A stretch of 33,296 bases of DNA, taken from NCBI RefSeq assembly GCF_000828085.3, contig NZ_JXCA02000002.1, positions 37,320 through 70,615 on the forward strand. The letters run 5' to 3'. Shown here one piece after another: positions 16,400 to 25,700 of the stretch. Position 1 is the stretch's first letter, and each line of letters begins with the position of its first letter. A program made the position numbers and the translations under genes. The notes beneath the pieces are model-generated. The model ran no database searches. It was not told the DNA's origin and saw only the letters and a program-made list of their open reading frames with translations. Origin of the DNA: Scytonema tolypothrichoides VB-61278. Its GTDB lineage: Bacteria; Cyanobacteriota; Cyanobacteriia; Cyanobacteriales; Nostocaceae.

Positions 16400-18169
16400 C
16401 TATGGTGTTCCCACTGCACCCGAGTAAACCAAACCGCGTTGCATATCCATTGTTAAAATCGTACCATCCCGAATCACTTGAGTTGCCTTTTTCACACCGA
16501 CGATCACTGGCACACCAAGACGTAAGCCAATCACAGCCGCGTGACTATTAAGACTTTCTTCTTCAGTAATAATACCGCCAGCCTTGCGAATTGCCTCAAC
16601 AAAATCAGCACTTGTACCTGAGGCTACCAAAATATCTCCGTAATTAAAGTTACTAGCATCCATGCCAGTGTACACGACGCGTGCGCGACCACTCACAGAA
16701 CCTTGTCCCAGTCCAATTCCCTGACCGAGTACCGCCGTCACAACTTCAACTTTAATCAAATCTGTTGATCCGGAAATCCCTTGGAGAGTCCCAGCAGTCA
16801 TCACGACCAAATCCCCCTGAGACAAGAGTTCTCTTTCTTGGGCGACGTTAATAGCGGCTTGGAATGTCTGACCAGTGGAAGGAAGTTCTAACATCAACAA
16901 CGGCTTGACTCCCCACACAAGTTGTAACTGTCGTGCGACATTCACATGAGGTGTTACTGCTAGAATAGGTGTTTTGGGACGAAATTTGGAGACGTTGCGT
17001 GCTGTTGCTCCTGATTGCGTTAAGGTCATAATCGCTGCAGCTCCTAGCTGTTCTGCAATTTGACCGACAGCTTGACTGATGGCGTTAGGAATGGAATGTT
17101 TGGTGTCTCTCGCCTGGCTGGCGTTTGTGTTCAGCCACACCTCTTGTTCCATACGTTCGGCAATACGTGCCATTGTTGCTACAGCTTCCACCGGAAATTT
17201 ACCGACAGCAGTTTCATTCGAGAGCATCACCGCATCTGTACCGTCTAAAATCGCATTTGCAACATCGGACACTTCCGCACGAGTTGGACGGGGGTTGTTA
17301 ACCATGCTGTCTAACATCTGGGTGGCGGTGATGATGGGAATTCCCAAGCGGTTGGCGGTTGCAATCAGTCGCTTTTGTAGAACTGGAACATCCTCTGCTG
17401 GTAATTCTACGCCCAAGTCACCTCTTGCGACCATAACGCCATCGCACAAACTCAGAACAGCTTCCATTTGTTCTATCGCTTCGTGCTTCTCAATTTTGGC
17501 AATAACTGGTACTCGTTTACCCGTACTGGAAATGAGTTCTTTAATTTCTATCATGTCTTGGGGGTTGCGGACAAAGGAAAGTGCGACCCAGTCCACACCC
17601 TGATCCAGACCGAACATGAGATCTTCCCGGTCTTTTTCGGTCATTGCTTTCACAGATAGATAAACTCCGGGAAAGTTCACCCCTTTATTGTTTGAAAGTA
17701 CCCCTCCTACAGTCACGCGACAGTGTAAGTCTCCTTTGTCGCGGTTAATCTCCTCTACGACCATTTCTACACGTCCATCATCAAGGAGAATTCTTGCTCC
17801 TGCGGGGACTTCTTCTGCTAAATAATCGTACGTGACGCAGCTAATATCTTGTGTACCAACAACAGGACGATTGGTTAAGGTGAAGCGATCGCCCTTTGCC
17901 ACGACTATAGATCCGTTTTCAAACTTTCCCAAGCGAATTTTGGGTCCTTGCAAGTCTTGAAGGATAGCTACCGGTTGATTTAGTTCAAAGGCGGTTTGCC
18001 GAATCAGGCGAATATTACGCTGATGGTCGGCATGGGAACCGTGAGAGAAGTTTAGCCGCAGTGTTGTTGCACCAGCTTCAATCAAAGCTTTGAGCGTTTC
18101 TGGGCTGCTGGTTGCAGGACCAATTGTAGCGACAATTTTTGTTCGGCGTACAGAATCTTTTAATTGCAT
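16400..18169 (-). CDS. pyk: Pyruvate kinase with C-terminal PEP-utiliser domain
   Basis: A 589-residue pyruvate kinase, converting PEP and ADP to pyruvate and ATP at the end of glycolysis. Start MQLKDSVRRTKIVATIGPATSS and LRLNFSHG are the first catalytic blocks; PVIAKIEKHEAIEQME (near residue 218) is the active-site signature with the catalytic Lys, followed by GVMVARGDLGVELP and TQMLDSM. Residues about 500-585 form the extra mobile domain found in many bacterial long forms, with GGIITEEESLNSHAAVIG keeping the His of the PEP-utiliser motif. Family-typical length is 590 for this cyanobacterial type. Monocistronic by spacing. Confidence 0.96.
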   Translation of the reverse strand: MQLKDSVRRTKIVATIGPATSSPETLKALIEAGATTLRLNFSHGSHADHQRNIRLIRQTAFELNQPVAILQDLQGPKIRLGKFENGSIVVAKGDRFTLTNRPVVGTQDISCVTYDYLAEEVPAGARILLDDGRVEMVVEEINRDKGDLHCRVTVGGVLSNNKGVNFPGVYLSVKAMTEKDREDLMFGLDQGVDWVALSFVRNPQDMIEIKELISSTGKRVPVIAKIEKHEAIEQMEAVLSLCDGVMVARGDLGVELPAEDVPVLQKRLIATANRLGIPIITATQMLDSMVNNPRPTRAEVSDVANAILDGTDAVMLSNETAVGKFPVEAVATMARIAERMEQEVWLNTNASQARDTKHSIPNAISQAVGQIAEQLGAAAIMTLTQSGATARNVSKFRPKTPILAVTPHVNVARQLQLVWGVKPLLMLELPSTGQTFQAAINVAQERELLSQGDLVVMTAGTLQGISGSTDLIKVEVVTAVLGQGIGLGQGSVSGRARVVYTGMDASNFNYGDILVASGTSADFVEAIRKAGGIITEEESLNSHAAVIGLRLGVPVIVGVKKATQVIRDGTILTMDMQRGLVYSGAVGTP

Positions 18170-18614
18170 AAAAACTAAATCGAGGGAGCTACTCTGGGAA
18201 TTATCCTAAATCAGGGAGCACCTGTTGTCTGTTGTTGCTGAGTCAATCACCAAAGCTGGGTAGATGAGTAAGGTTATGGGGAAGTGAGGTCATCAGAAAG
18301 TTAAAAAACTTATTCCTCTTGTTGCCTTGGCGACAGATACTTTACTTAACGCTTAACCCCTACACACAAGTGTCTTCCCCTTGTCTTTTTGTTTCCTTGT
18401 CCCCTTATCCGCTTATTCTATTGAGCCACTCAGCACAATTGGGGAGGATGTTGAAATCATACCGCTATTGTGCGGCTGATTTGTAAAGAAGTAGATAAAT
18501 CTTGTGACACACAAGTTTATTATCCGTCATTTTGCATTGCAAAACTTCACTTTCTTTATAGAAAAGTGGCATTATCTAAATACTATCTCTCGTTAAAGCA
18601 AAAAGGAGTCCATA
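18170..18614. other. Divergent intergenic region upstream of pyk and crtR
   Basis: 445 bases between divergent genes, so it should hold both promoters. Seen: TTTTGCATTGCAAAA (18529-18543), a near-perfect palindrome; AT-rich sequence before crtR; a good AAGGAG ribosome binding site at 18602-18607. A 70-codon plus-strand frame from 18470 runs into the crtR start in another phase and is not supported as a gene. Confidence 0.45.
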
Positions 18615-19517
18615 ATGCTGATGTCGGAGGCAAAGAAGCCACTGACAATCCCGCCAAAGGAATTTTTAGCGCCTCCGGGTGATTTTAATCCGACGCTGCT
18701 GATGTTTTTAGCAGCTGTGGCAATTCTTGTATTATCTAATTTTGGTTACTGGGTTTGGCAATGGCCACACTGGTTATGTTTTGCTGCAAATACTCTTGCT
18801 TTGCACATTGCAGGAACGGTGATTCACGACGCCTGCCATCAATCTGCTCATCGTAACCGAGTCCTAAACGCCATGTTAGGACATGGCAGTGCCTTGATGC
18901 TAGCTTTTGCTTTTCCCGTATTTACACGGGTACATTTGCAGCATCATGGACATGTGAACCATCCCGAAGACGACCCAGATCATTATGTTTCAACGGGTGG
19001 TCCACTTTGGCTGATTGCGGTTCGCTTTCTATACCACGAAGTATTTTTCTTTAAACGGCAACTTTGGCGTAAATATGAGCTACTGGAATGGTTTATCAGC
19101 CGCTTGATTGTGATTTCAATCGTTTATATCTCGGTTCAGTATCACTTTTTAGGTTACATTCTCAATTTTTGGTTCATTCCAGCGTTTGTCGTAGGGATAG
19201 CACTGGGTTTATTTTTTGATTATTTTCCGCATCGTCCTTTTGTGGAACGCGATCGCTGGAAAAATGCTCGCGTCTATCCCCATCCAATTCTGAATCTCCT
19301 CATTATGGGTCAGAATTATCATTTAATTCATCATTTGTGGCCTTCCATTCCCTGGTATAATTACCAGCCCACATATTATCTCATGAAGCCTCTTTTAGAT
19401 CAAAAAGGCTGCTATCAATCTATAGGTCTTCTGCAAAAGAAAGACTTTTTTGAATTTGTTTATGACATTTTTTTAGGAATTCGGTTTCATCACCACAAAT
19501 CAACTAAAAATGACTAG
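18615..19517 (+). CDS. crtR: Beta-carotene hydroxylase, CrtR type
   Basis: A 300-residue membrane di-iron hydroxylase that adds hydroxyl groups to the ionone rings of carotenoids, giving zeaxanthin and related xanthophylls in the thylakoid or cytoplasmic membrane. Three histidine clusters are in place: HDACHQSAH (near residue 75), HLQHHGHVNH (near 110) and NYHLIHHLWP (near 236), plus FFDYFPHRPF. At least four hydrophobic segments lie between them. AAGGAG seven bases before the first ATG supports the start at 18615 over the in-frame ATG at 18621. Length and motifs are standard for the cyanobacterial CrtR group rather than the bacterial CrtZ group. Confidence 0.95.
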   Translation: MLMSEAKKPLTIPPKEFLAPPGDFNPTLLMFLAAVAILVLSNFGYWVWQWPHWLCFAANTLALHIAGTVIHDACHQSAHRNRVLNAMLGHGSALMLAFAFPVFTRVHLQHHGHVNHPEDDPDHYVSTGGPLWLIAVRFLYHEVFFFKRQLWRKYELLEWFISRLIVISIVYISVQYHFLGYILNFWFIPAFVVGIALGLFFDYFPHRPFVERDRWKNARVYPHPILNLLIMGQNYHLIHHLWPSIPWYNYQPTYYLMKPLLDQKGCYQSIGLLQKKDFFEFVYDIFLGIRFHHHKSTKND

Positions 19518-19563
19518 GGAACTCTTAACAGGGAACTCTTAACAGGGAACTCTTAACAGGGAA
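19518..19563. repeat. 14-bp tandem repeat, three copies
   Basis: GGGAACTCTTAACA repeated three times without change, beginning right at the crtR stop codon, then a partial copy (GGGAA). A short tandem repeat of the sort scattered through cyanobacterial intergenic DNA. A related degenerate run (TTCTGAGTTCTGAATT) follows at 19700-19742. Confidence 0.85.
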
Positions 19564-19761
19564 GTAGCTCAACCTAAAAAAACTTAAAATAGAAATTCTG
19601 CGATTGCTGAGTCCCAAAGGGAGACCTTGCGCGTAGGAAACAGCCGCACGCCTCACGGCTAAAGCTTCCGGCGTGCAGGCATAAAGCCATTTTTACGAAT
19701 GATTCTGAGTTCTGAATTTTGAATTCTGAGTTCTGAATTCTGCTGTATAACCTCGCGTTGA

Positions 19762-21009
19762 TTAACGCAAACCCTCTGGTGGTTCAGATGAAGAATTTTG
19801 AATTTGAGGAATAGGACTAATGACTTGCACAGACCAGTAGCTGAAAACTATGAAAATCAGACTAGATACTACGCCCAACATTAAGCCAGTGAGTAAAGTC
19901 AGTATTCCAGGAGAAATAGAAATAGTCTGGTCATTATTTTCTAGTCTGGAAGTAGGGGCTAACTCCTGTGTTGGTGTGTAGAGTTTGTTCAGTAACTCCA
20001 CTATCTCTAGTTCTGAAATATTGCTTGTTTGGTTGTTAAGAAGTGGTGCTGATGGGTTGTTTCCAAAAACTTGTTTAACATTCTGCTCAGGTAAGGAGTT
20101 TTGATGGTCAAATGTAACGTTTTGTGGTATTATACTTGAAACCCACTCTTGTGTTAACGTGTAAAGATCAGTGAGTGGCGCAAGCGCTTCTAATGCTTCT
20201 TTTGCCGAGTTATATCGGTCTTGAAAGTGGTAACACACCATCTTATTGAGTATAAAAGCTAGCTCATCATTAACCTGAGCTAACTCTTGCCAAAGAATCT
20301 CGTTTGTATTCCGGTCTTCTGGTAATTGTGTCGGATGCACTCCTGTTAGTGCTTGAATGGCAATCATACCTAGGGCATAAATATCACTATTAGGACGTGG
20401 TTTGCCTCGTTGTTGCTCATGAGGCATATAGCCAGGCGTACCGATCGCAATGGTTGTATATTCAAGAGGAATGAAATTTGAAGTTTTTGCTTGATTTAGA
20501 ATCAATTGATTCCAAATTGGCTTGACAGCACCAAAATCAATCAGGACTAACCGCTTGTCTTGCTTTCGTCTAAGAATATTACTGGGCTTGACATCTCTGT
20601 GGATCAGTCCGTAGCTGTGGACAAAATCCAGGATGCTCAAGACCTCGTATAGTAGTTGAAAAACCTTGCTTTGGGACCAGCAATCACCAGGCGACAATTC
20701 TGCAGTCAGAGGATGCCCTTCAATGAACTGTTGCACCAAGTAAAACTCGAGATTGTCTTCAAAATGAGCTAAAAGATGAGGAACCAGGTCATAGTTGTCC
20801 AGTTTTTTCAGGGCTTCTACTTCTCGGGTAAATAGCCGCCTGCGTATTTCCACTGGTATAGGACATTTACTGCTAGGTAAAAAATGTTTGACGACACAGG
20901 TGGGATGATCCGGGAGGTGGGTATCTTGAACCAAGTAGGTTTGACCGAATAGACTCTGACCTAAAACTTGAACAACCTGGTAACGCTCCCCTTGTAACTT
21001 GGTTAACAT
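19762..21009 (-). CDS. Serine/threonine protein kinase with C-terminal membrane anchor
   Basis: A 415-residue Hanks-type kinase. Kinase domain spans about residues 10-275: a relaxed glycine loop VLGQSLFGQTYLV, the VAIK-like Lys in TCVVKHFL, the catalytic loop YGLIHRDVKPSNIL, LIDFGAVK (DFG) and GTPGYMPHEQ with SDIYALGMIAIQALTG. After a low-complexity linker a single hydrophobic helix (residues about 368-395, GILTLLTGLMLGVVSSLIF) should anchor it with the kinase in the cytoplasm and only a short tail outside. No sensor domain is present. Signal and targets unknown. Monocistronic. Confidence 0.93.
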   Translation of the reverse strand: MLTKLQGERYQVVQVLGQSLFGQTYLVQDTHLPDHPTCVVKHFLPSSKCPIPVEIRRRLFTREVEALKKLDNYDLVPHLLAHFEDNLEFYLVQQFIEGHPLTAELSPGDCWSQSKVFQLLYEVLSILDFVHSYGLIHRDVKPSNILRRKQDKRLVLIDFGAVKPIWNQLILNQAKTSNFIPLEYTTIAIGTPGYMPHEQQRGKPRPNSDIYALGMIAIQALTGVHPTQLPEDRNTNEILWQELAQVNDELAFILNKMVCYHFQDRYNSAKEALEALAPLTDLYTLTQEWVSSIIPQNVTFDHQNSLPEQNVKQVFGNNPSAPLLNNQTSNISELEIVELLNKLYTPTQELAPTSRLENNDQTISISPGILTLLTGLMLGVVSSLIFIVFSYWSVQVISPIPQIQNSSSEPPEGLR

Positions 21010-21614
21010 GTTACGACATACCTGACGGTTGCATTAACTCATTCTAGCTTGAAAATGGGTGTGGGGGTGTAGGGGAAAGACATTTTTATAGCAACGTTTG
21101 TGAGATTTTCTCAGCAATAACTGACTTGAAAATAGAAATCAGAACTCATAAAACCTTTTTTTGTATGAATATATACATTTTGCTTATGGCTACTTCAAAA
21201 ATCTTTGTGAGCAAAATTACAACCGTATTGTCTTCATACGTATTACCTTACCTCACCCTCCGGTGGGGGGTAAGGTTGGGAAACGCACTTTCTACTAAAA
21301 TATACTTTTTACCAAGTCAGCTTTACCTAAATTCCAAAACCCGTATTTAAACTTCACAAACAGTACATCTAGTAGTTGCTAGTAGTTTAGTGCTGCTAAA
21401 CAAGTGCCGACAAAAGCACAAATCAACATGAAGGTTATCCAATGCTCTCCAAATTGTTTGTAATTCTTAAAAATAAGGGTCGAGAACAGACTTTTACTGA
21501 CCAATCTGGGGCAAAAAGGAAGGAAGAAATTGAGCAGGCTGTGTTGATTTTTGTTCGTTACACCTGCTTAACTATAGCGAATATGCATAATGCCAGAAAT
21601 TGTCAAATGTCACT
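21010..21614. other. Intergenic region with one hairpin
   Basis: 605 bases without a supported gene. A stem CCTTACC (21246-21252)/GGTAAGG (21269-21275) with a GC-rich interior is a common dispersed phrase (a similar one begins near 27950). Several short frames here have no recognisable content or ribosome binding sites. Confidence 0.45.
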
Positions 21615-21995
21615 CTACAAAAGTTGGGGCACACTCCAATCAGGACGCAACTGTGCTGCGTGACGCAAATAGGTATGGTAGATTGGGGTGGAGACCGGGA
21701 GATAGGCGTGAACTAAAAACCGGATGCAACGTTTTAAGCTGCCATCAACTTCCATTTCCTGTACATCTAACATAGGTACACTGTCCCAGTAGGGGCGTGA
21801 ACGTGCAATTGCTGCAGGGAAAGTAGCATTTAAGTCGTGTGTTACGGAAAAAGTCACACTAATGATATCTGTTGGATGCAATTGATTCCGTTTTTCTAGT
21901 TCATCCAGTAATTCCATTACTGCTTCTCGCATTGCTTCAACCGTATTTTCTGGTACAGTCGTTGCTCCGCGAATAGCCCGCATTCGCCACTCCAC
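21615..21995 (-). CDS. aroH: Chorismate mutase, AroH type
   Basis: A 126-residue AroH-class chorismate mutase, rearranging chorismate to prephenate for phenylalanine and tyrosine synthesis. RAIRGATTV at the N-terminus carries the first catalytic Arg; SVTFSVTHDLNATFPAAIAR, PMLDVQEMEVDGSLKRCIRFLVHAY give the remaining Glu and Arg positions. Length fits the trimeric B. subtilis-type enzyme. The start is GTG at 21995, supported by AAGGAGG eight bases upstream; the in-frame ATG at 21983 is less well placed. It lies 66 bases after the peptidase gene on the same strand and may share its transcript. Confidence 0.94.
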   Translation of the reverse strand: MEWRMRAIRGATTVPENTVEAMREAVMELLDELEKRNQLHPTDIISVTFSVTHDLNATFPAAIARSRPYWDSVPMLDVQEMEVDGSLKRCIRFLVHAYLPVSTPIYHTYLRHAAQLRPDWSVPQLL

Positions 21996-22061
21996 TCAAA
22001 AATCCTCCTTATTATGAATGGTCATTCGTCAAACGACCAATAACAAAAAACAAATCACGAT

Positions 22062-22883
22062 TTATGGTCTATACAACCATAAGGGTAAACCACTAGTAGA
22101 CACCTCGAATTCGACCCAACCGAGACCAGCCGCAAATCCTGAAGAAGCTTGACGACTTCCTGGCAAAATGCGACTCAACAGAGGTTTGGGTTCTTCAAAG
22201 GTGTAAACGGGAGCTTTTTCAGGGTCAAGGCCAGCCAGTTCCGCAGCCCAACGCCGAGCATCTTCCTCCGTTCCCAGACGATCTACGATACCTAACTCTA
22301 AGGCTTGCTGTCCAGTGAAAATTCGACCATCTGCGAAACTTCTTACAGTTTCTACCGCCAAGGAACGCGCGTCAGCTACTGTCTGAACAAACTGCTGGTA
22401 ACTTGTGTCAATTAATTCTTGCAAAATGCTTTGTTCCGGTTCTGTCAGTTCCCGATCAAACGCCAAAATGTCTTTGTAAGGACCAGACTTTATAACTTTA
22501 AAGGAAACACCTACTTTTTGCAACAGACGTTCCAAGTTATTACCACGCAAAATAACACCAATACTACCTGTAATCGTACCTGGGTTAGCCATGACATGTT
22601 GCGCTCCCATGCCTACGTAGACTCCACCAGAAGCAGAAATGTTACCAAAGCTAGCAACAATTTTTACTTTTTCGCGCAACCGCTTCAAAGCACTGTAGAT
22701 TTCTTGAGAATCTCCGACTGTCCCACCAGGACTGTCTATCCGTAGCAGTAATGCCGGAAATTTTCTTTCTTCTAAAGTTTTTAGCGCCTCTAGTACTCGC
22801 TTGCGAGTCGCACCGGCAATGGCACCTGTTATTTCAATACGAGCAATTTGTTTACGAAAATTGGGCTTAAAAGGCCAAACCAT
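22062..22883 (-). CDS. sppA: Signal peptide peptidase, SppA type
   Basis: A 273-residue S49-family peptidase of the short form. IARIEITGAIAG and LLLRIDSPGGTVGDSQEIY lead to the nucleophile region ASFGNISASGGVYVGMGA (the Ser in ASGG, near residue 90), TGSIGVI, and the general-base Lys in VIKSGPYKDILAF (near 135). There is no clear N-terminal membrane helix, only a basic start, so it may be soluble or peripheral. It is expected to degrade cleaved signal peptides; in cyanobacteria SppA homologues also take part in phycobilisome or light-stress turnover, which I do not infer here. AGGAGG stands about 14 bases before the ATG, rather far. Confidence 0.93.
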   Translation of the reverse strand: MVWPFKPNFRKQIARIEITGAIAGATRKRVLEALKTLEERKFPALLLRIDSPGGTVGDSQEIYSALKRLREKVKIVASFGNISASGGVYVGMGAQHVMANPGTITGSIGVILRGNNLERLLQKVGVSFKVIKSGPYKDILAFDRELTEPEQSILQELIDTSYQQFVQTVADARSLAVETVRSFADGRIFTGQQALELGIVDRLGTEEDARRWAAELAGLDPEKAPVYTFEEPKPLLSRILPGSRQASSGFAAGLGWVEFEVSTSGLPLWLYRP

Positions 22884-23438
22884 GAGCAGTAAAAAAACCT
22901 CCTAACAAACTTAATCATAAAACGTTAAGCGCTCAAACCACTTGCTTTCCCTATGTTAAGAAAAACGAGGAACTGTTGCGCCTCTTAAAAAATTAATAAA
23001 AATTTAAGAATTTATGTAGCTCGTGACCTGCTATGATACTTATATAAAGATAAAAAATGTAAAAAATACTTCAAGGAAAAAAATAGCATAAGTATTTTTT
23101 TCCTTGAATGTGAAGCATAAGCCTATATATTCAAGCAAAGTAACATAGTAGAGCGCACTGTCAATAGAGTAAATCGCTAGATTTTTTGTAGCCTGACTGA
23201 ACCATAGTGCCACCCAAAATAAGATTCCAGCATTTTGAACACATAGTCATGAAATGTTGTACTTAGAATACTATGTACATGTTTCACTGTTGCGGCATTC
23301 AATGCAAAGCGTGGATGATTAGTGTTAATTGTGAGCAAGGTAGCACTACCAGCCCTTTAATGATTGAGAAGTTTAATTTTTAATCCATCAACATAGAGAA
23401 CAAAATATAAATATCGATCTGAGTAGAACCGAATCTAT
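22884..23438. other. AT-rich intergenic region with a large palindrome
   Basis: 555 bases with no supported gene. The only notable structure is the perfect palindrome at 23070-23108 (separate entry). Confidence 0.5.
23070..23108. repeat. Perfect 16-bp inverted repeat
   Basis: TTCAAGGAAAAAAATA (23070-23085) and TATTTTTTTCCTTGAA (23093-23108) around a 7-base loop GCATAAG. T7 and A7 runs lie inside the stem, so transcripts from either direction would fold with a U-rich arm. It may act as a bidirectional transcription end or be a mobile repeat. Confidence 0.75.
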
Positions 23439-23741
23439 TTATCGTAATATTTGGTACCGATAATAAGCATAAGTGTCAAATAGCGCTCCCACAAAGCTGC
23501 AAGTTGAACAAATAACGAATAACCCTCCAACAGGAGTGCCACTGCCAAATACGGAGAGAAAATCCGTAATCAGACTAGAAACAACTTCTGTAACTTCTTG
23601 TAAGCCAGGAATATAGCCAGCAAGGGATAAGGCGAATAATACGCCACCAAACAAAAACATGGGAGCGACGAAGCTAAAAATAATCGATAGCAGCAGTGAT
23701 CGCAGAAAGTTCATCATCACAGTCATTTGGAAAAACTCCAT
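23439..23741 (-). CDS. Small hypothetical membrane protein
   Basis: A 100-residue protein I do not recognise. It has two hydrophobic segments, residues about 10-40 (LRSLLLSIIFSFVAPMFLFG) and about 70-88 (TPVGGLFVICSTCSFVGALF), joined by an amphipathic stretch with VTEVVSSLITDFLSVFG. Ends in YAYYRYQILR. Likely a double-spanning membrane protein. Start could be 23741, or the Met codons five to nine residues later; none has a clear ribosome binding site. Coding status rests on its hydrophobic pattern and isolation from other frames. Confidence 0.6.
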   Translation of the reverse strand: MEFFQMTVMMNFLRSLLLSIIFSFVAPMFLFGGVLFALSLAGYIPGLQEVTEVVSSLITDFLSVFGSGTPVGGLFVICSTCSFVGALFDTYAYYRYQILR

Positions 23742-24175
23742 AACTTTACAAGGCAGACAAGTTTTGTCTGGTCAGTTCTCACCTTCTACAATAAGCGCGA
23801 TCGCCCTGCCTCAGACGATAGTTCAAAAATCTTAAGTTTTTATTAAAGTATATACACAATCTCCTTAGGATATGTTGCTAAATGCAAACAGAGTTTGACA
23901 CAACCCAAACCTGGAAAAATCAACCTCTAAGCATGTCGTTGCAGCTTTTGTTCCAGTGACAGCGCTGCGTGGCTTCAGCTTAAATTTCTGAGATTTGCTT
24001 TAAACTAAGTTAATCTTTCACCCGAAAGTAGAGGATTGGGGAATTCGGGGAGTAAGGGAGCACCCGAGCAGGGGAGAATAGTTTTTGACTCTTGACTAAT
24101 GACTAATGACCAATGACTAATAACTAGCTTTGGAATTCGCTATGATGGCGGCAGTTAGAGAGTTGAGCTTCAACA
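23742..24175. other. Divergent intergenic region with heptamer repeats
   Basis: 434 bases. From about 24086 to 24127 a degenerate heptamer array (TGACTAA units) is present. A GCGATCGC site lies at 23798. No gene seen. Confidence 0.5.
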
Positions 24176-24973
24176 TTGAGTGAAACTACATCCAAATCTA
24201 GTTTAGGAGTATGGAGCCAGCGATTGCTGGCGGCAGTTTTGTTGGGTGGACAAGTCTTAGTTCACCTGCTAGGAGGGAGAATCCATCGGCGCAATACTTT
24301 AGAGCAAATGGCGGCAGTTGGTCCAGATTCGGTGTTTATTGCCCTAGTAACGGCTATTTTTGTTGGCGCAGTATTCACGATTCAAGTGGCGCGGGAGTTT
24401 ATTAACTTTGGCGCGGGAAGCACCGTTGGCGGAGTGCTGGCGGTAGCGCTTACACGCGAACTCTCGCCTGTTTTGACAGCAGTGATTTTAGCCGGACGCG
24501 TTGGTTCGGCATTTGCAGCAGAAATCGGCACAATGCGAGTTACGGAACAAATTGATGCCCTTTTAATGTTAAAAACCGATCCAATTGATTACTTGGTTAT
24601 CCCTCGCGTACTTGCATGCTGCTTAATGTTACCAATCTTAACGCTCTTATCTCTAGTAACAGGTATGTTTGGGGGATTAATCATTGCAACAAACATATAT
24701 AATCTGTCGGAGAGTGTGTTTCTAGACTCAGCCCGCAACTTTCTTGGCATTTGGGACATTGCGAGCGCCATGATTAAGGCGTGTTGCTTTGGAATTTTAA
24801 TAGCCATTATTGGGTGCAGTTGGGGTTTAACGACAACGGGAGGAGCAAAAGGAGTTGGACAATCTACCACAACTGCTGTTGTCACTGCCTTATTGATTAT
24901 ATTTATAAGCAATTTCTTTCTTTCTTGGGTTATGTTCCAAGGGACTGGTAGTTCATCATTGCAAGGGTTCTAG
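24176..24973 (+). CDS. MlaE/YrbE-family ABC transporter permease
   Basis: A 265-residue permease of the MlaE family, the membrane part of ABC systems that move phospholipids or other lipids between the inner and outer membranes. EQMAAVGPDSVFIALVTAIFVG, ALTRELSPVLTAVILAGRVGSAFAAEIGTMRVTEQIDAL and DPIDYLVIPRVLA are the conserved family core, with five or so membrane segments. The start is TTG at 24176, giving MSETTSKSSLG as in related proteins; no good ribosome binding site is visible. The ATPase and MCE-domain partners are not adjacent, so the complex must be assembled from genes elsewhere, as is common in cyanobacteria. Confidence 0.93.
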   Translation: MSETTSKSSLGVWSQRLLAAVLLGGQVLVHLLGGRIHRRNTLEQMAAVGPDSVFIALVTAIFVGAVFTIQVAREFINFGAGSTVGGVLAVALTRELSPVLTAVILAGRVGSAFAAEIGTMRVTEQIDALLMLKTDPIDYLVIPRVLACCLMLPILTLLSLVTGMFGGLIIATNIYNLSESVFLDSARNFLGIWDIASAMIKACCFGILIAIIGCSWGLTTTGGAKGVGQSTTTAVVTALLIIFISNFFLSWVMFQGTGSSSLQGF

Positions 24974-24980
24974 ACGATTA

Positions 24981-25090
24981 ACAGTTACCAGTTACCAGTT
25001 ATCAGTTACCAAGTTAAGGGAGGTTAAGAAATCGCTGACTCTGTTAAGAGTTCACAGTTCAGAGTTAAGAGTTAAGAGTTAAGAGTTCCC
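24981..25090. repeat. Short tandem heptamer repeats
   Basis: CAGTTAC-type heptamers at 24981-25010 and GTTAAGA-type heptamers at about 25043-25087, in the gap after the MlaE-type permease. Characteristic of cyanobacterial intergenic DNA. Confidence 0.8.
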
Positions 25091-25181
25091 TGATGACTGA
25101 TTGAAGTGACATTTCTTAGTCCCTAGTCTATACACTAACTCCTAGAATAGAAATAATGTTTACTCACACCAAGCAGGAGTT

Positions 25182-25577
25182 TTGACTGTGACGACTTCAT
25201 ATACGTCTAACCCGCCATCTACCACCGTCGAGCTCAAGCCTAGTTACAATATACCTTTGGTGTTAGTGGTTGCAGCAATCCCAATGCTGATTGTGCAACC
25301 GAGTGTGGGAGGCTTGATGGGTCTTTTTGGCTTGTTTCTCATGTTTCAAGCTGTCACACTGCGTCTATTATTTACTCCGACCGATTTGGATATTTACACA
25401 GGTGAAAAATTAATTCGGCGCTTTCCCTACCGGGAATGGCAAAATTGGCGCATATTCTGGAATCGGGTTCCGATTCTGTTTTACTTTAAAGAAATTAAAA
25501 GTATTCACTTTCTACCGATTTTATTTGATCCTAATACTCTCAAAACTTGCTTAGAAGAACGCTGTCCGCGCATTTAG
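25182..25577 (+). CDS. DUF3119 family protein
   Basis: A protein of about 130 residues matching the DUF3119 family of cyanobacteria and plastids: two adjacent hydrophobic segments (residues about 24-62, NIPLVLVVAAIPMLIV and GLMGLFGLFLMFQAVTL), then a soluble part with FTPTDLDIYTGEKLIRRFPY and EWQNWRIFWNRVPILFYF. This resembles a membrane-anchored PH-like fold. The frame opens at TTG 25182, but AGGAG at 25175-25179 is only two bases from it and eight from GTG 25188, so the real start is more likely 25188. Function unknown; it lies in a loose block with MlaE, DUF3086 and PlsY genes. Confidence 0.88.
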   Translation: MTVTTSYTSNPPSTTVELKPSYNIPLVLVVAAIPMLIVQPSVGGLMGLFGLFLMFQAVTLRLLFTPTDLDIYTGEKLIRRFPYREWQNWRIFWNRVPILFYFKEIKSIHFLPILFDPNTLKTCLEERCPRI

Positions 25578-25700
25578 TTCCAAGCGCTGAGTGCAAATGA
25601 CTCAAAACTGAGCACTCATTACTTAGGACGATTTTGGACTTAAGACTTTGATAGCAAGTAAATTATATATTGCTGAAAGCTATTTATTCGCGTCATAGGA

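Noticed and set aside
17079-17603. 174-codon plus-strand frame opposite pyk
   Set aside because: Shadow of the strongly conserved pyruvate kinase on the other strand.
19518-19563. CRISPR-like direct repeats
   Set aside because: The 14-bp units are directly adjacent with no spacers.
22419-22745. 108-codon plus-strand frame opposite the SppA-type gene
   Set aside because: Shadow frame with no recognisable content.
24981-25090. CRISPR or protein-binding array
   Set aside because: Degenerate heptamers of the usual cyanobacterial short tandem type with no spacers.
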